A DNA stretch of 14,501 nucleotides from Sphingobium sp. (GCA_030148625.1 JASBTC010000446.1:1-14501); one strand, 5' to 3'; positions 1 through 7,366 are shown, numbered from the stretch's first letter. Numbers and translations are program-made. The notes: generated by a model not told the origin, from the letters alone.

Positions 1-189
1 GTTCAGGGCAATCTCGATCCGCTGGCGCTGATCGCGGGCGACGAGACGCTGGAGCGTGCGGCGCGGCGGGTCCTTGCCGCCTTCGCCGATCGTCCCCATA
101 TCTTCAATCTCGGCCACGGCATCCTGCCCGACACGCCCATCGCGCATGTCGAGCAGCTCCTGGCGATCGTGAGGGGCGCGACGCGATGA
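1..189 (+). CDS. hemE: Uroporphyrinogen decarboxylase, C-terminal end (partial)
   Basis: Only the last 62 codons are in the window, read in frame from base 1 to the TGA at 187-189. HemE decarboxylates uroporphyrinogen III to coproporphyrinogen III in the cytoplasm, a step of heme synthesis. The fragment opens with [10 protein letters not shown], the conserved QGNLDP motif of the family, and later carries [12 protein letters not shown], the conserved active-site GHGI segment, followed by the usual short C-terminal helix. Its stop overlaps the start of hemJ by four bases (ATGA), so two heme genes are translationally coupled. The 5' part lies outside the window. Identification is firm despite the truncation. 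Confidence 0.93.
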   Translation, partial: VQGNLDPLALIAGDETLERAARRVLAAFADRPHIFNLGHGILPDTPIAHVEQLLAIVRGATR

Positions 190-638
190 GCGAAATGGCC
201 GGTTTCCTGGGGGCAGCGACGCTCTGGGTGAAAGCGGCGCATGTCATCTTCGTCATTTTCTGGATGGCGGGCATGTTCATGCTCCCGCGCTTCTTCATCT
301 ATCATCAGGAAGCGGCACCGGGATCGCCCGAGGATGCCCGCTGGATCGAACGTGAGACGCGGCTGAGGCGGATCATCATCAATCCCTCGATGATCGTCGT
401 GTGGGTGCTGGGGCTGACCCTGGCGGTCAATGCCGATGCCTTTTCGCAGGGCTGGTTCCATGCGAAGCTCCTCGCGGTCATCGCGCTCAGCGGCTATCAC
501 GGATGGATGGTCGGCTATGCGAAGAAGCTGGCCAAGGGCGAACGCCCGCTTCCCGAACGGAGATTGCGGTTGCTCAACGAAGTGCCGGGGATCGCCGCGG
601 CGGTCATCGTCATCCTCGCGGTTGTCCGCCCGTTCTAA
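186..638 (+). CDS. hemJ: Protoporphyrinogen IX oxidase HemJ (150 aa)
   Basis: This is the membrane-bound oxidase that converts protoporphyrinogen IX to protoporphyrin IX in many alphaproteobacteria and cyanobacteria that lack HemG and HemY. The protein has four hydrophobic segments (about 11-34, 64-82, 92-111 and 133-150). Family-conserved blocks are seen: [18 protein letters not shown] at 14-31 with His19, then LPRFFIYH at 33-40, [16 protein letters not shown] at 91-106 with Lys94 and His105, and RLLNEVPG at 128-135. Length is normal for HemJ. The ATG at 186 overlaps the hemE stop and has GAGGGG at 171-176 as ribosome site nine bases upstream; Met4 is a weaker alternative. Context with hemE supports the role. 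Confidence 0.93.
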   Translation: MSEMAGFLGAATLWVKAAHVIFVIFWMAGMFMLPRFFIYHQEAAPGSPEDARWIERETRLRRIIINPSMIVVWVLGLTLAVNADAFSQGWFHAKLLAVIALSGYHGWMVGYAKKLAKGERPLPERRLRLLNEVPGIAAAVIVILAVVRPF

Positions 639-682
639 AATCTGGCCTTTCCGAATCCGGCGGCCGTTCCGAAGCTGGTCGC

Positions 683-710
683 TTGACTTGAGCCGGAGCG
701 CCGCTTAACC
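683..710 (+). promoter_or_regulatory. Possible promoter upstream of rho
   Basis: TTGACT at 683-688 is a good -35 match. The best -10 candidate, around CTTAAC/TTAACC at 704-710, lies 15-16 bases further and matches poorly. It sits in the 183-base gap between hemJ and rho, so a start site here would give a leader of roughly 100 bases. Weak support only; transcription could also come from hemE-hemJ. Confidence 0.25.
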
Positions 711-750
711 CTTCCCGCGAATTTCGTCCTCGGCCGTCCGTGCACGAGCG

Positions 751-821
751 ACTCCCCTTCAAAGCCGTTCCGCCAACACGGACATCCCAACCATCACCCG
801 AATACCAATCGGACTCCATTC
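751..821 (+). promoter_or_regulatory. C-rich, G-poor rho leader (rut-like)
   Basis: By hand count the 71 bases before the rho start codon contain 31 C and only 8 G, in a genome where coding DNA is rich in both. There is no obvious hairpin. This composition is what Rho's primary RNA-binding site prefers. In E. coli, rho is autoregulated by Rho-dependent termination in its own leader; that the same happens here is inference. The only ribosome-site candidate is a weak GGA at 811-813. Confidence 0.5.
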
Positions 822-2078
822 ATGCATCTCAAAGAACTCAAGAAGAAATCCCCCGCTGAACTCGTCGAAATGGCCGAGGAACTCGGTGTCGAGGGCGCGT
901 CCACATTGCGCAAGCAGGACCTGCTCTTCGCCATCCTCAAGGTCGAAGCCGAGAACGGCACCCAGATCATGGGCATGGGCACGATCGAAGTGCTCCAGGA
1001 CGGCTTCGGCTTCCTGCGCAGCCCCGAAGCCAATTACCTGGCTGGCCCCGACGACATCTACATCTCACCCAACCAGGTCCGCAAATTCGGCCTGCGCACC
1101 GGCGAGACCGTGGAAGGAGAGATTCGCGGCCCCAAGGACGGCGAGCGCTATTTCGCGCTGACCCGCCTGATCTCGGTCAATTTCGACGATCCCGACGCCG
1201 TGCGTCACCGCGTCAATTTCGACAATCTCACGCCGCTCTATCCCGAGCAGAAGCTCAATCTCGATACGCTCGACCCGACGGTCAAGGACAAGTCGGCCCG
1301 CGTGATCGACATCGTCTCGCCGCAGGGCAAGGGCCAGCGCGCCCTGATCGTGGCGCCGCCGCGCGTCGGCAAGACCGTGCTGCTCCAGAACATCGCCAAG
1401 GCGATCACCGACAAACATCCTGAAGTCTTCCTGATCGTCCTGCTCATCGACGAGCGGCCCGAGGAAGTGACCGACATGCAGCGCTCGGTGAAGGGCGAGG
1501 TGATCTCCTCGACCTTCGACGAGCCCGCGCAGCGCCACGTCCAGGTCGCCGAAATGGTGATCGAAAAGGCGAAGCGCCTGGTCGAGCACAAGAAGGACGT
1601 CGTGATCCTGCTCGATTCGATCACACGTCTCGGCCGCGCCTACAACACCGTGGTGCCCAGCTCCGGCAAGGTGCTGACCGGCGGTGTCGACGCCAATGCG
1701 CTGCAGCGCCCGAAGCGCTTCTTCGGCGCCGCGCGCAACATTGAGGAAGGCGGATCGCTCTCGATCATCGCCACCGCGCTGATCGATACTGGCAGCCGCA
1801 TGGACGAAGTGATCTTCGAGGAATTCAAGGGCACCGGCAATTCCGAGATCGTGCTCGACCGCAAGGTGGCGGACAAGCGCATCTTCCCGGCGCTCGATGT
1901 CGGCAAGTCCGGCACCCGCAAGGAAGAGCTGCTGGTCGACAAGAGCAAGCTTTCCAAGATGTGGGTGCTGCGCCGGATCCTCATGCAGATGGGCACCATC
2001 GACGCGATGGAGTTCCTGCTCGACAAGATGAAGGATTCGAAGACCAACGAAGACTTCTTCGATTCGATGAACCAGTAA
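822..2078 (+). CDS. rho: Transcription termination factor Rho (418 aa)
   Basis: This is the hexameric RNA-dependent ATPase and translocase that ends transcription at Rho-dependent sites. The N-terminal helical domain is at 1-45. The cold-shock RNA-binding domain is at about 51-118, with DGFGFLRS at 60-67, Tyr80 and Glu108. The RecA-like ATPase follows: Walker A APPRVGKT (178-185), catalytic DERPEEVTD (210-218, Glu211), Walker B VILLDS (261-266), Q-loop around 278-290, R-loop KGTGN (336-340) and arginine finger Arg366. As I recall E. coli Rho, these positions coincide without an indel, including bicyclomycin contacts Leu208, Asp210, Ser266 and Gly337, so drug sensitivity is predicted. There is no N-terminal insertion of the actinobacterial kind. 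The start at 822 matches the family's MHLKELK opening. terC follows after 25 bases. Confidence 0.98.
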   Translation: MHLKELKKKSPAELVEMAEELGVEGASTLRKQDLLFAILKVEAENGTQIMGMGTIEVLQDGFGFLRSPEANYLAGPDDIYISPNQVRKFGLRTGETVEGEIRGPKDGERYFALTRLISVNFDDPDAVRHRVNFDNLTPLYPEQKLNLDTLDPTVKDKSARVIDIVSPQGKGQRALIVAPPRVGKTVLLQNIAKAITDKHPEVFLIVLLIDERPEEVTDMQRSVKGEVISSTFDEPAQRHVQVAEMVIEKAKRLVEHKKDVVILLDSITRLGRAYNTVVPSSGKVLTGGVDANALQRPKRFFGAARNIEEGGSLSIIATALIDTGSRMDEVIFEEFKGTGNSEIVLDRKVADKRIFPALDVGKSGTRKEELLVDKSKLSKMWVLRRILMQMGTIDAMEFLLDKMKDSKTNEDFFDSMNQ

Positions 2079-2103
2079 TCCAGCTGCGCGTTTCGGGGGC
2101 ACG

Positions 2104-2820
2104 ATGATCGATATTCTCGCACTTTCGGCGGCGGCGGCCGGCTCGATCGGTTCACCGGTCGATATCTGGCACCACATCGTCGCCGATTTCTCGAACATCG
2201 GGCATCCCGCACAGATGGCCGCGTTCGTCCAGGTGTTGATGATCGACATCGTGCTGGCGGGCGACAATGCCATCGTCGTCGGCGCGCTGGCCGCCGGACT
2301 GCCGGCCGAGCAGCGCAAGCGCGTCATCATGATCGGTATCATCGCCGCTCTGGTTCTGCGGATCGCCTTCGCATTGGTGGTGAGCTGGCTGCTCGGCATC
2401 ATCGGCCTGATCTTCGCGGGCGGCGTGCTGCTGCTCTGGGTCGCATGGAAGATGTATCGCGAGCTTCATCCCGCGGGCAGCGGCGATTCGCCCGAGATCC
2501 ACGGCGACCAGCATTCGGGCGTCCGCCCCGCCAAGAGCTTCGCGGCCGCGGCCTGGGCGGTCGCGCTCGCCGACGTCTCGATGAGCCTCGACAATGTGCT
2601 CGCGGTCGCCGGTGCGGCGCGCGCGCATCCCGGCATCCTGATCATCGGGCTGCTGCTGTCGGTGGTGCTGATGGGCATCGCCGCCAACATCATCGCCAAA
2701 TATATCGAGCGCTATCGCTGGATCGCCTATGTCGGCCTGCTCGTCATCCTCTATGTCGCCGGCAAGATGATCTATGACGGCATCGTCGATCCGGGCGTGG
2801 GGCTGATCAGCCTGTTCTAA
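2104..2820 (+). CDS. TerC-family integral membrane protein (YjbE/YkoY type, 238 aa)
   Basis: A polytopic membrane protein of the TerC family; members characterised in Bacillus export manganese or load it onto exported enzymes. Both acidic signatures are present: DIVLAGDNAIVVGALA (48-63) and ADVSMSLDNVLAVAGAA (156-172), which carry the membrane-buried Asp/Asn residues thought to handle the metal. Hydrophobic segments lie at about 40-63, 74-98, 100-116, 146-170, 177-196 and 205-222. A polar loop at 121-142 contains His122, His133 and His137. The start has GGGGG at 2095-2099. It follows rho closely and a strong hairpin comes after it, so it probably shares the rho transcript. Metal specificity cannot be read from the sequence, and no Mn riboswitch fits in the 25-base gap. 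Confidence 0.85.
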   Translation: MIDILALSAAAAGSIGSPVDIWHHIVADFSNIGHPAQMAAFVQVLMIDIVLAGDNAIVVGALAAGLPAEQRKRVIMIGIIAALVLRIAFALVVSWLLGIIGLIFAGGVLLLWVAWKMYRELHPAGSGDSPEIHGDQHSGVRPAKSFAAAAWAVALADVSMSLDNVLAVAGAARAHPGILIIGLLLSVVLMGIAANIIAKYIERYRWIAYVGLLVILYVAGKMIYDGIVDPGVGLISLF

Positions 2821-2855
2821 TTCTGCTCCGCGGGGCGAAGCCTCTCGGTTTTCGG

Positions 2856-2889
2856 GCAAAGCGCGCGATTCACGGATCGCGCGCTTTGC
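2856..2889 (+). terminator. Perfect 14-bp hairpin after terC
   Basis: GCAAAGCGCGCGAT at 2856-2869 pairs completely with ATCGCGCGCTTTGC at 2876-2889 around a six-base loop. The stem is GC-rich in the centre with an A-tract/T-tract base, and TGTAGATT follows. The T-run is short, so termination may be partial. It would end the rho-terC transcript and insulate the permease gene. A smaller bulged hairpin (2900-2920) follows at once. Confidence 0.65.
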
Positions 2890-2968
2890 TGTAGATTGAG
2901 CCGGTTCGGTCGAATCCGGCCGTCGCGTAAAGCCGCAGTGCAAAACGTTGCGGCCTGTTGGGGGTATC

Positions 2969-4024
2969 ATGACGAAGCTGGAGGATCGCACTTTCCTGGC
3001 GCTGGTCGTCATGATCTCGATCGCGCTCGCCTGGGTGGTCGCGCCGTTCTTCGGCGCGATCCTGTGGGGGCTGGTCGCCGCCATCCTATTCGCGCCGCTC
3101 AATCATCGATTGATGCGCCGGCTTTCCGGACGGCGCAATATCGCGGCGCTGCTGACGTTGCTGGTGATCATCGCGATGGTCATCGTGCCGGCGATCCTGC
3201 TCGGCATTTTCCTGCTCCAGGAAATCTCCGCCATCTATGTGAAGATCCGCACCGGGCAGATCGATTTCGCGCTCTATTTCCAGGAGATTCAGCAGATCCT
3301 ACCAGGTTGGGCGCGCAGCATGCTGCGCCGCCTTGGGCTCACCAATATCGGCGCGGTGCGCGAACTGATCGCGGCGGGCATCACCAGCAGCTTCCGGTCG
3401 CTTGCCGCCCAGGCTTTCCTGATCGGCCAGAGCGCCTTCGGCTTTCTCGTCGCGCTCGGCGTGATGCTCTATCTGCTTTTCTTCCTGCTGCGCGACGGCG
3501 AGGGCCTGGTCGCGCGGCTCCATGCCGCGGTGCCGCTGCGGCCGGAACAGAGCGCTGCACTGGCCGATCGGTTCGTCGCGGTGATCCGCGCCACCATCAA
3601 GGGCAGCGTGATCGTCGCGATCCTGCAGGGGACGATCGGCGGCATCGTGTTCGGCCTGCTCGGCATTCAGGGCGCACTGATCTGGGGTGTGATGATGGGT
3701 TTCCTGTCGCTGCTCCCGGCGATCGGCACCGGTCTGGTCTGGGTGCCGGTGGCGATATACCTGCTGGCGACGGGCGCGATCTGGCAGGGCATCGTACTCG
3801 TCTTTTGCGGGCTGTTCATCATCGGCATGGTCGACAATATCCTGCGCCCGATCTTGGTCGGCCGCGATGCGCGCATGCCCGATTATATCGTGCTGATCTC
3901 CACCCTGGGCGGGCTCGAGGTGTTCGGATTCAGCGGCTTCATCATCGGACCGGTGATCGCCGCATTGTTCATCGCGGCATGGGATATCCTGACCGAATCC
4001 CGAAAGGCGGAGCAGACGGTTTGA
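2969..4024 (+). CDS. AI-2E family transporter (PerM/YdiK-like permease, 351 aa)
   Basis: An integral membrane permease of the AI-2E transporter family (formerly UPF0118). The name comes from one member; substrates are mostly unknown, and some members are Na+/H+ antiporters. Hydrophobic segments are at about 8-44 (two helices), 57-84, 149-175, 212-235, 238-280 (two) and 305-340 (two), with a soluble stretch at 85-148. The C-terminal family signature spans 288-329: VDNILRPILVGRDARMPDY, then a Gly-rich LGGLEVFGFSGFIIGPV. The ATG at 2969 has GGGGG at 2960-2964; an in-frame TTG at 2948 would add seven residues but lacks a ribosome site. Its stop overlaps the next gene's TTG start by four bases. 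It stands after a terminator hairpin and so probably has its own promoter, which I could not identify. Confidence 0.88.
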   Translation: MTKLEDRTFLALVVMISIALAWVVAPFFGAILWGLVAAILFAPLNHRLMRRLSGRRNIAALLTLLVIIAMVIVPAILLGIFLLQEISAIYVKIRTGQIDFALYFQEIQQILPGWARSMLRRLGLTNIGAVRELIAAGITSSFRSLAAQAFLIGQSAFGFLVALGVMLYLLFFLLRDGEGLVARLHAAVPLRPEQSAALADRFVAVIRATIKGSVIVAILQGTIGGIVFGLLGIQGALIWGVMMGFLSLLPAIGTGLVWVPVAIYLLATGAIWQGIVLVFCGLFIIGMVDNILRPILVGRDARMPDYIVLISTLGGLEVFGFSGFIIGPVIAALFIAAWDILTESRKAEQTV

Positions 4025-4434
4025 TCGCTCGGCTGGCGCTCGCTGCGGCTGCGATGCTGTCGGCGCAGGCGGATGCCGCCCCGGCGGATCGTTCGCGCGG
4101 GATCTGGCGCAATCCGAGCAACAGCGTCCATATCCGTGCCCATCCCTGCGGGCAGACGATGTGCGGCACGGTGATCTGGGCGAGCGACAAGGCAAAGGCC
4201 GATGCGCGGCGCGGCGGGACCGAGGAACTGGTCGGCGCGCAGCTCTTCAGCGGCTTCGTTCAGGAGAAGAACGGCGTCTGGCGCGGCAAGGTGTTCGTGC
4301 CCGATATCGGCAAGAGTTTTTCGGGCACGATCACGGTGGTGGATGCGCGCACGCTCAAGGGGGCGGGCTGCCTGATCGGCCGGATCGGTTGCAAGTCGCA
4401 GGTGTGGACGCGCGTGGATACGCTGGAAAAATGA
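4021..4434 (+). CDS. Secreted DUF2147-family protein (137 aa, TTG start)
   Basis: A small exported protein of the DUF2147 family (lipocalin-like beta proteins of unknown function). The TTG at 4021 overlaps the permease stop (TTGA) and has GGAG at 4009-4012 eight bases upstream. It gives a clear signal peptide, hydrophobic at 2-15 with cleavage likely near Ala18-Ala20. The mature part shows GIWRNPSNSVHIRAHPCG (27-44), MCGTVIWA (47-54) and a repeat-like CLIGRIGCKSQVWTRV at the end. Cys43, Cys48, Cys117 and Cys124 could form two disulfides. The reading frame is open far upstream, but that part is a shadow of the permease gene. The coupled start suggests joint expression with the permease. Function is unknown. 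Confidence 0.78.
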   Translation: MIARLALAAAAMLSAQADAAPADRSRGIWRNPSNSVHIRAHPCGQTMCGTVIWASDKAKADARRGGTEELVGAQLFSGFVQEKNGVWRGKVFVPDIGKSFSGTITVVDARTLKGAGCLIGRIGCKSQVWTRVDTLEK

Positions 4435-4453
4435 AGCTCGGAGCTGCGACGCG

Positions 4454-4849
4454 CTAATCCTTGACGCGGAAGGGATGATCCTGGTTTCGGTGAATGAAAT
4501 CCGGGACATCGCGTAATCGTTCGGGGAAGGATTCCATCTCCCGCCAGCGGCTATGATTGAAGAACCGAAATCCAGCGTTCCAGAGCGCACGGACCTTGGC
4601 CCATTGTTCGCCGTCCGACTTCTTCGGGACCTTGAATCCGCGCCCCATCCAATGAAGCTCGCCCTCGCATTCCGGGCATCTGGTGCCGCCGCCTTCCGCA
4701 ATCTTCCATGATTTACAGCAGTCGAAACATGCGTGCGGCCAAAGACATTCCGCACCACGGCGGTTCAAAGCCGCAGGCGTTACAGGGGTAATCCTGTTCC
4801 CGGTTCGGCGCCTGATTTCCATCCGCAGCGTCTTTGAAATTCCTGCCAT
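4454..4849 (-). CDS. Small zinc-ribbon hypothetical protein (131 aa)
   Basis: I do not know a function. The protein has two CxxC knuckles, CFDC (41-44, with Cys45 next to it) and CPEC (58-61), which should bind one zinc. Then come LHWMGRGFKVPKKSD (65-79) and QWAKVRALWNAGFRFF (82-97). I recall this 'MGR-F-x-P-K ... QW ... G-x-RF' arrangement from short hypothetical proteins in many bacteria. The start is uncertain: the ATG at 4849 has no ribosome site, and Met10 is possible. By hand count 4501-4800 is about 59% GC, and codons such as ATT, AGA, GTA, TTA and TGT are frequent, unlike the neighbours. It lies 63 bases downstream of the quinone reductase gene on the same strand and converges with the DUF2147 gene, 19 bases away. 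Confidence 0.62.
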   Translation of the reverse strand: MAGISKTLRMEIRRRTGNRITPVTPAALNRRGAECLWPHACFDCCKSWKIAEGGGTRCPECEGELHWMGRGFKVPKKSDGEQWAKVRALWNAGFRFFNHSRWREMESFPERLRDVPDFIHRNQDHPFRVKD

Positions 4850-4912
4850 GGGGCAATTCTAGCGATCAATGGCATGCACGCAAAGAATCGGAAGTAGCGC
4901 TCCGGTGCTTGC

Positions 4913-5890
4913 TCAGGGCAGCAGCACCGTCGCACCCAATGTCTTGCGCGATTCAAGTGCCCTGTGCGCTTCGGCTGCATCGGCAAGCGGATAACGCTGG
5001 CCGATCTCGATCTTCACCGCGCCCGAAGCGAGCATTTCAGCGAGCCTCTGCCATCCCTGCGCGCGATCGGCGGGCAATTCGATCCAGTCATAGACTGTCG
5101 GACGGTTGAGGAAGACCGATCCGGCACGCGCGAGCACCAATGGTGCGATCGGCGGAACGGGGCCGCTGGCATTGCCATAGCTGACGATGATCCCGCGCTT
5201 GGCGACGGAAGCCAGCGATGCGTCCCAGCTATCCTTGCCGACGCCGTCGAGCACGGCATGGGCACCGCGGCCGTTCGTGGCGTCGCGGACCGCCTCGGCA
5301 AGCGTGTCGAAACCGCCGTGAAGCGAGACATCGGCGCCGAGCCGCGTCGCGAGCGCGGCCTTTTCGGGGGTGCCGCTATGCGCGATCACATGTGCGCCGA
5401 CCGCCTTGAGCCACTGGACGAGGATCGAGCCGACGCCGCCGGCGGCCGCATGGACGAGCACCGACTGGCCGGGTTCGACGCGTGCGCAACGCTCGACGAG
5501 AGACCATGCGGTGAGGCCCTTGAGCAAAGCCGCAGCCGCGGTCTCGGCATCGAGCGCGTCGGGCAGGGGAAAGCTGCGTACCGCATCGGCGACGACATGG
5601 GTCGCATAGCTGCCGTGCTTCGCGAAATAGGCGACTCGATCGCCCGGCGCGAAGCCGGTGACGCCTTCGCCGACCGCCTCGACGATGCCGGCACCCTCCG
5701 TGCCCAGCAATATGGGCGGCGGCGCCGGATAAAGGCCGGTCCGGTAATAGATGTCGATGAAATTGACCCCGACCGCCTGGTTGCGGATTCCCAGCTCGCC
5801 GGGCCCGGGGGAGGGCAGGTCGATGGTCTCGCGTTCGATCGCCTCGACGCCGCCGGGCTCGCGGACGATCAGTCTCCAGGCGGTGCTCAT
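4913..5890 (-). CDS. qor: NADPH:quinone oxidoreductase, zinc-free MDR family (325 aa)
   Basis: A medium-chain dehydrogenase/reductase of the QOR class, which reduces quinones or other electrophiles with NADPH. The N-terminal GroES-like domain shows GVNFIDIYYRTGLYP (41-55) and LGTEGAGIVEAVGEGV (62-77), ending in PGDRVAYF. The Rossmann domain has VLVHAAAGGVGSILVQWLK (144-162), the AAGGVGS NADPH loop, and LDGVGKDSWDASL (214-226). The structural zinc cysteines and catalytic zinc ligands of alcohol dehydrogenases are absent, as expected. The C-terminal LNRPTVYDW (261-269) is typical of this group. Length is normal (about 325). Its ATG overlaps the stop of the hydrolase gene by four bases (ATGA), so it is the third gene of the ogt-hydrolase-qor run. 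Physiological substrate unknown. Confidence 0.88.
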   Translation of the reverse strand: MSTAWRLIVREPGGVEAIERETIDLPSPGPGELGIRNQAVGVNFIDIYYRTGLYPAPPPILLGTEGAGIVEAVGEGVTGFAPGDRVAYFAKHGSYATHVVADAVRSFPLPDALDAETAAAALLKGLTAWSLVERCARVEPGQSVLVHAAAGGVGSILVQWLKAVGAHVIAHSGTPEKAALATRLGADVSLHGGFDTLAEAVRDATNGRGAHAVLDGVGKDSWDASLASVAKRGIIVSYGNASGPVPPIAPLVLARAGSVFLNRPTVYDWIELPADRAQGWQRLAEMLASGAVKIEIGQRYPLADAAEAHRALESRKTLGATVLLP

Positions 5891-6585
5891 CCCAGCGTCT
5901 CCGCGAAGAAGGCAGCGGTCCGTTCGTCGGCGAGCCGGGCGCCGGCCTCGTCGCGGCGATTGCTCATCTCGGCGGCGAAACCATGGTCGAGACCGTCATA
6001 ATCGTGGATCGTCACCTTGGGATGATCGTCGAGCCCGTCATGCATGGCTTTCTGGGCGGCGGGGCCGACGAAGTGATCGGCGGTCGGAATGTGGAGCAGC
6101 ACGGGATGGGCGATGGCATGCTTCTCACCGAGCAGCCCGTCGATCCCGACGCCATAATAGCCGACCGAGGCATCGATATCGGTGCGCGCGGCGGTCATGA
6201 AGGCGAGCCGACCGCCCAGGCAATAGCCGACACAGCCGACCTTCTTGCCGCCGCTCTTCGCGCGCGCCACGTGGATTGTCGCTTCGATGTCCGCGATACC
6301 CTGAACCTGGTCGAACTTGCCCATCCAGCCCAGCGCTTCCTGGAACTCGGCGGGCACGTCGGGATCGAGCTCGATACCCGGCTTCAGCCGCCAGAACAGA
6401 TCGGGCGCGATGGCGAGATAGCCGGCCTTTGCCCAATCGTCGCATTTCTTGCGGATCCCGGGATTCACCCCGAAAATCTCCTGGATCACGACGATCGCGC
6501 CACGCGCCTCGCCGTCCGGTTCCGCGCAATAGCCCTGGAAGCTGCCATCTCTTTCGAGCGTTTCGATCGCGATCATGCCGGCCAT
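5887..6585 (-). CDS. Dienelactone hydrolase family protein (232 aa)
   Basis: A cytoplasmic alpha/beta hydrolase of the dienelactone hydrolase family. The Pseudomonas enzyme opens dienelactones in chlorocatechol breakdown; many homologues act on unknown lactones or esters. The catalytic set is complete: Glu36 in QEIFG, nucleophile Cys122 in GYCLGG (120-125), Asp170 in TADHFV and His201 in LDHGF. To my recollection these lie within one residue of the Pseudomonas DLH positions. Length fits. The start at 6585 has AGGAAAGG seven bases upstream; Met4 is an alternative. It overlaps the alkyltransferase gene by 13 bases at its start and the quinone reductase gene by 4 at its end. There are no aromatic-degradation genes nearby, so a housekeeping or detoxification role is more likely than catabolism. 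Confidence 0.9.
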   Translation of the reverse strand: MAGMIAIETLERDGSFQGYCAEPDGEARGAIVVIQEIFGVNPGIRKKCDDWAKAGYLAIAPDLFWRLKPGIELDPDVPAEFQEALGWMGKFDQVQGIADIEATIHVARAKSGGKKVGCVGYCLGGRLAFMTAARTDIDASVGYYGVGIDGLLGEKHAIAHPVLLHIPTADHFVGPAAQKAMHDGLDDHPKVTIHDYDGLDHGFAAEMSNRRDEAGARLADERTAAFFAETLG

Positions 6586-7070
6586 GGGAGTACCTTTCCT
6601 GAGTGACGGGATTCGTGGTCGAGCAACCACAATTTGGTCGCCGGCCCCCTGCCGCCCGAATAGGGGCCGAGCCGCCCGCCCGAAGCCAGGATGCGATGGC
6701 ATGGGATGACGATGGGGAAGGGGTTGCGTGCGCAGGCCTGACCGATTGCGCGGGGGCCGGACTCGAGCAGCCGGGCAAGCGCGCCATAGCTGAGCATGTC
6801 GCCATAGCCGACAGCGGCGATACCGGCACGCAGCGCTTCGCCACGTATGCTGGCCGACGGCGCGAGCGGCAGATCGAAAGCGCGCAGCTTTCCCGTGAAA
6901 TAGGCGTGAAGCTGCGCTTCGCATTCGCGCAAAGGCGCCGTGCTCGCGGCCTGCGCCGGATCGGCGGTGTCGGGCTCGATCGAGATGCGTGTGACGACTT
7001 CGCCATCGGCGTTTATCCTGACCATGCCGATGGGCGTTGCGATCAGGGCATGGTCGGGCGCATAAGTCAT
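6573..7070 (-). CDS. ogt: Methylated-DNA--protein-cysteine methyltransferase (165 aa)
   Basis: A suicide DNA-repair protein that moves the alkyl group from O6-alkylguanine in DNA to its own cysteine. The active site is VIPCHRIL (121-128) with Cys124. Around it are SYGALARLL (94-102), the arginine finger in PRAIGQACARNP (106-117), and GGRLGPYSGGRGPATKLWLL (131-150), ending in DHE. The usual FQ..VW stretch is changed to EALRAGIAAVGYG. There is no AdaA zinc or AraC domain, so it is the stand-alone form. I prefer the ATG at 7070 (AGG nine bases upstream) to the TTG at 7076, which would add two residues and put the AGG too close. It heads the minus-strand operon with the hydrolase and quinone reductase. 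The symbol ogt is by class. Confidence 0.88.
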   Translation of the reverse strand: MTYAPDHALIATPIGMVRINADGEVVTRISIEPDTADPAQAASTAPLRECEAQLHAYFTGKLRAFDLPLAPSASIRGEALRAGIAAVGYGDMLSYGALARLLESGPRAIGQACARNPFPIVIPCHRILASGGRLGPYSGGRGPATKLWLLDHESRHSGKVLPWPA

Positions 7071-7122
7071 CGACAAGAGCCTAGCAGCGCCGCTTGGGAC
7101 TGCTCAAGGGGAGACGCACGCA

Positions 7123-7362
7123 ATGAAGATCAATGTCGAAGTCGATTGCACGCCCGAAGAGGCGCGGCGTTTCATGGGCTTGCCGGATTTCACCCCTGTG
7201 CATGAGAAATACGTCTCCAACATACTGGAATCGATGGACAAGGGTGTCAGTCCAGAGATGATGGAAGGGCTGATGCGGAGCTGGGCGCCGATGGGCGAGG
7301 CGGGCATGAACATGTGGCGCAAGATGTTCGATCAGGTCGGGGGCGGCTCGTCCTCGTCCTGA
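7123..7362 (+). CDS. DUF6489-like small protein (79 aa)
   Basis: A small soluble protein that I match, from memory, to the DUF6489 family found in sphingomonads and relatives; function unknown. It opens with MKINVEVDCTPEEARRFMGL, a beta strand followed by a helix, continues with a helical region rich in Met (SMDKG, EMMEGLMRSW, GMNMWRKMF), and ends in a flexible GGGSSSS tail. There is no signal peptide or membrane segment. AAGGGGAG at 7106-7113, nine bases upstream, is the best ribosome site of this part of the window. The mnmE start comes four bases after its stop, so it leads the mnmE-mnmG-rsmG-parA-parB cluster. It is divergent from ogt across only 52 bases, which must hold both promoters if they are local. 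Confidence 0.75.
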   Translation: MKINVEVDCTPEEARRFMGLPDFTPVHEKYVSNILESMDKGVSPEMMEGLMRSWAPMGEAGMNMWRKMFDQVGGGSSSS

Positions 7363-7366
7363 GTCG

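Noticed and set aside
1065..2402. A 445-residue open frame on the minus strand across rho and the terC start
   Set aside because: It is antisense to two well-supported genes, has a low-complexity composition typical of a shadow frame in GC-rich DNA, and shows no known motif.
2152..3102. A 316-residue minus-strand frame opposite terC
   Set aside because: It is a His/Asp-rich shadow of the terC membrane segments and runs over the hairpin; no recognisable domain.
2896..4020. A long upstream extension of the DUF2147 frame, which would make a 512-residue protein
   Set aside because: This part overlaps the permease gene in another frame and is Arg/Ala-rich without a domain; the TTG at 4021 gives a clean signal peptide.
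4850..4912. Terminator for the qor operon in the gap before the zinc-ribbon gene
   Set aside because: Only a short imperfect stem with a mismatch in the transcribed direction and no T-run was found.
6268..6273. CACGTG core inside the hydrolase gene as a further parS
   Set aside because: The flanks do not match parS; only the six-base core is shared.
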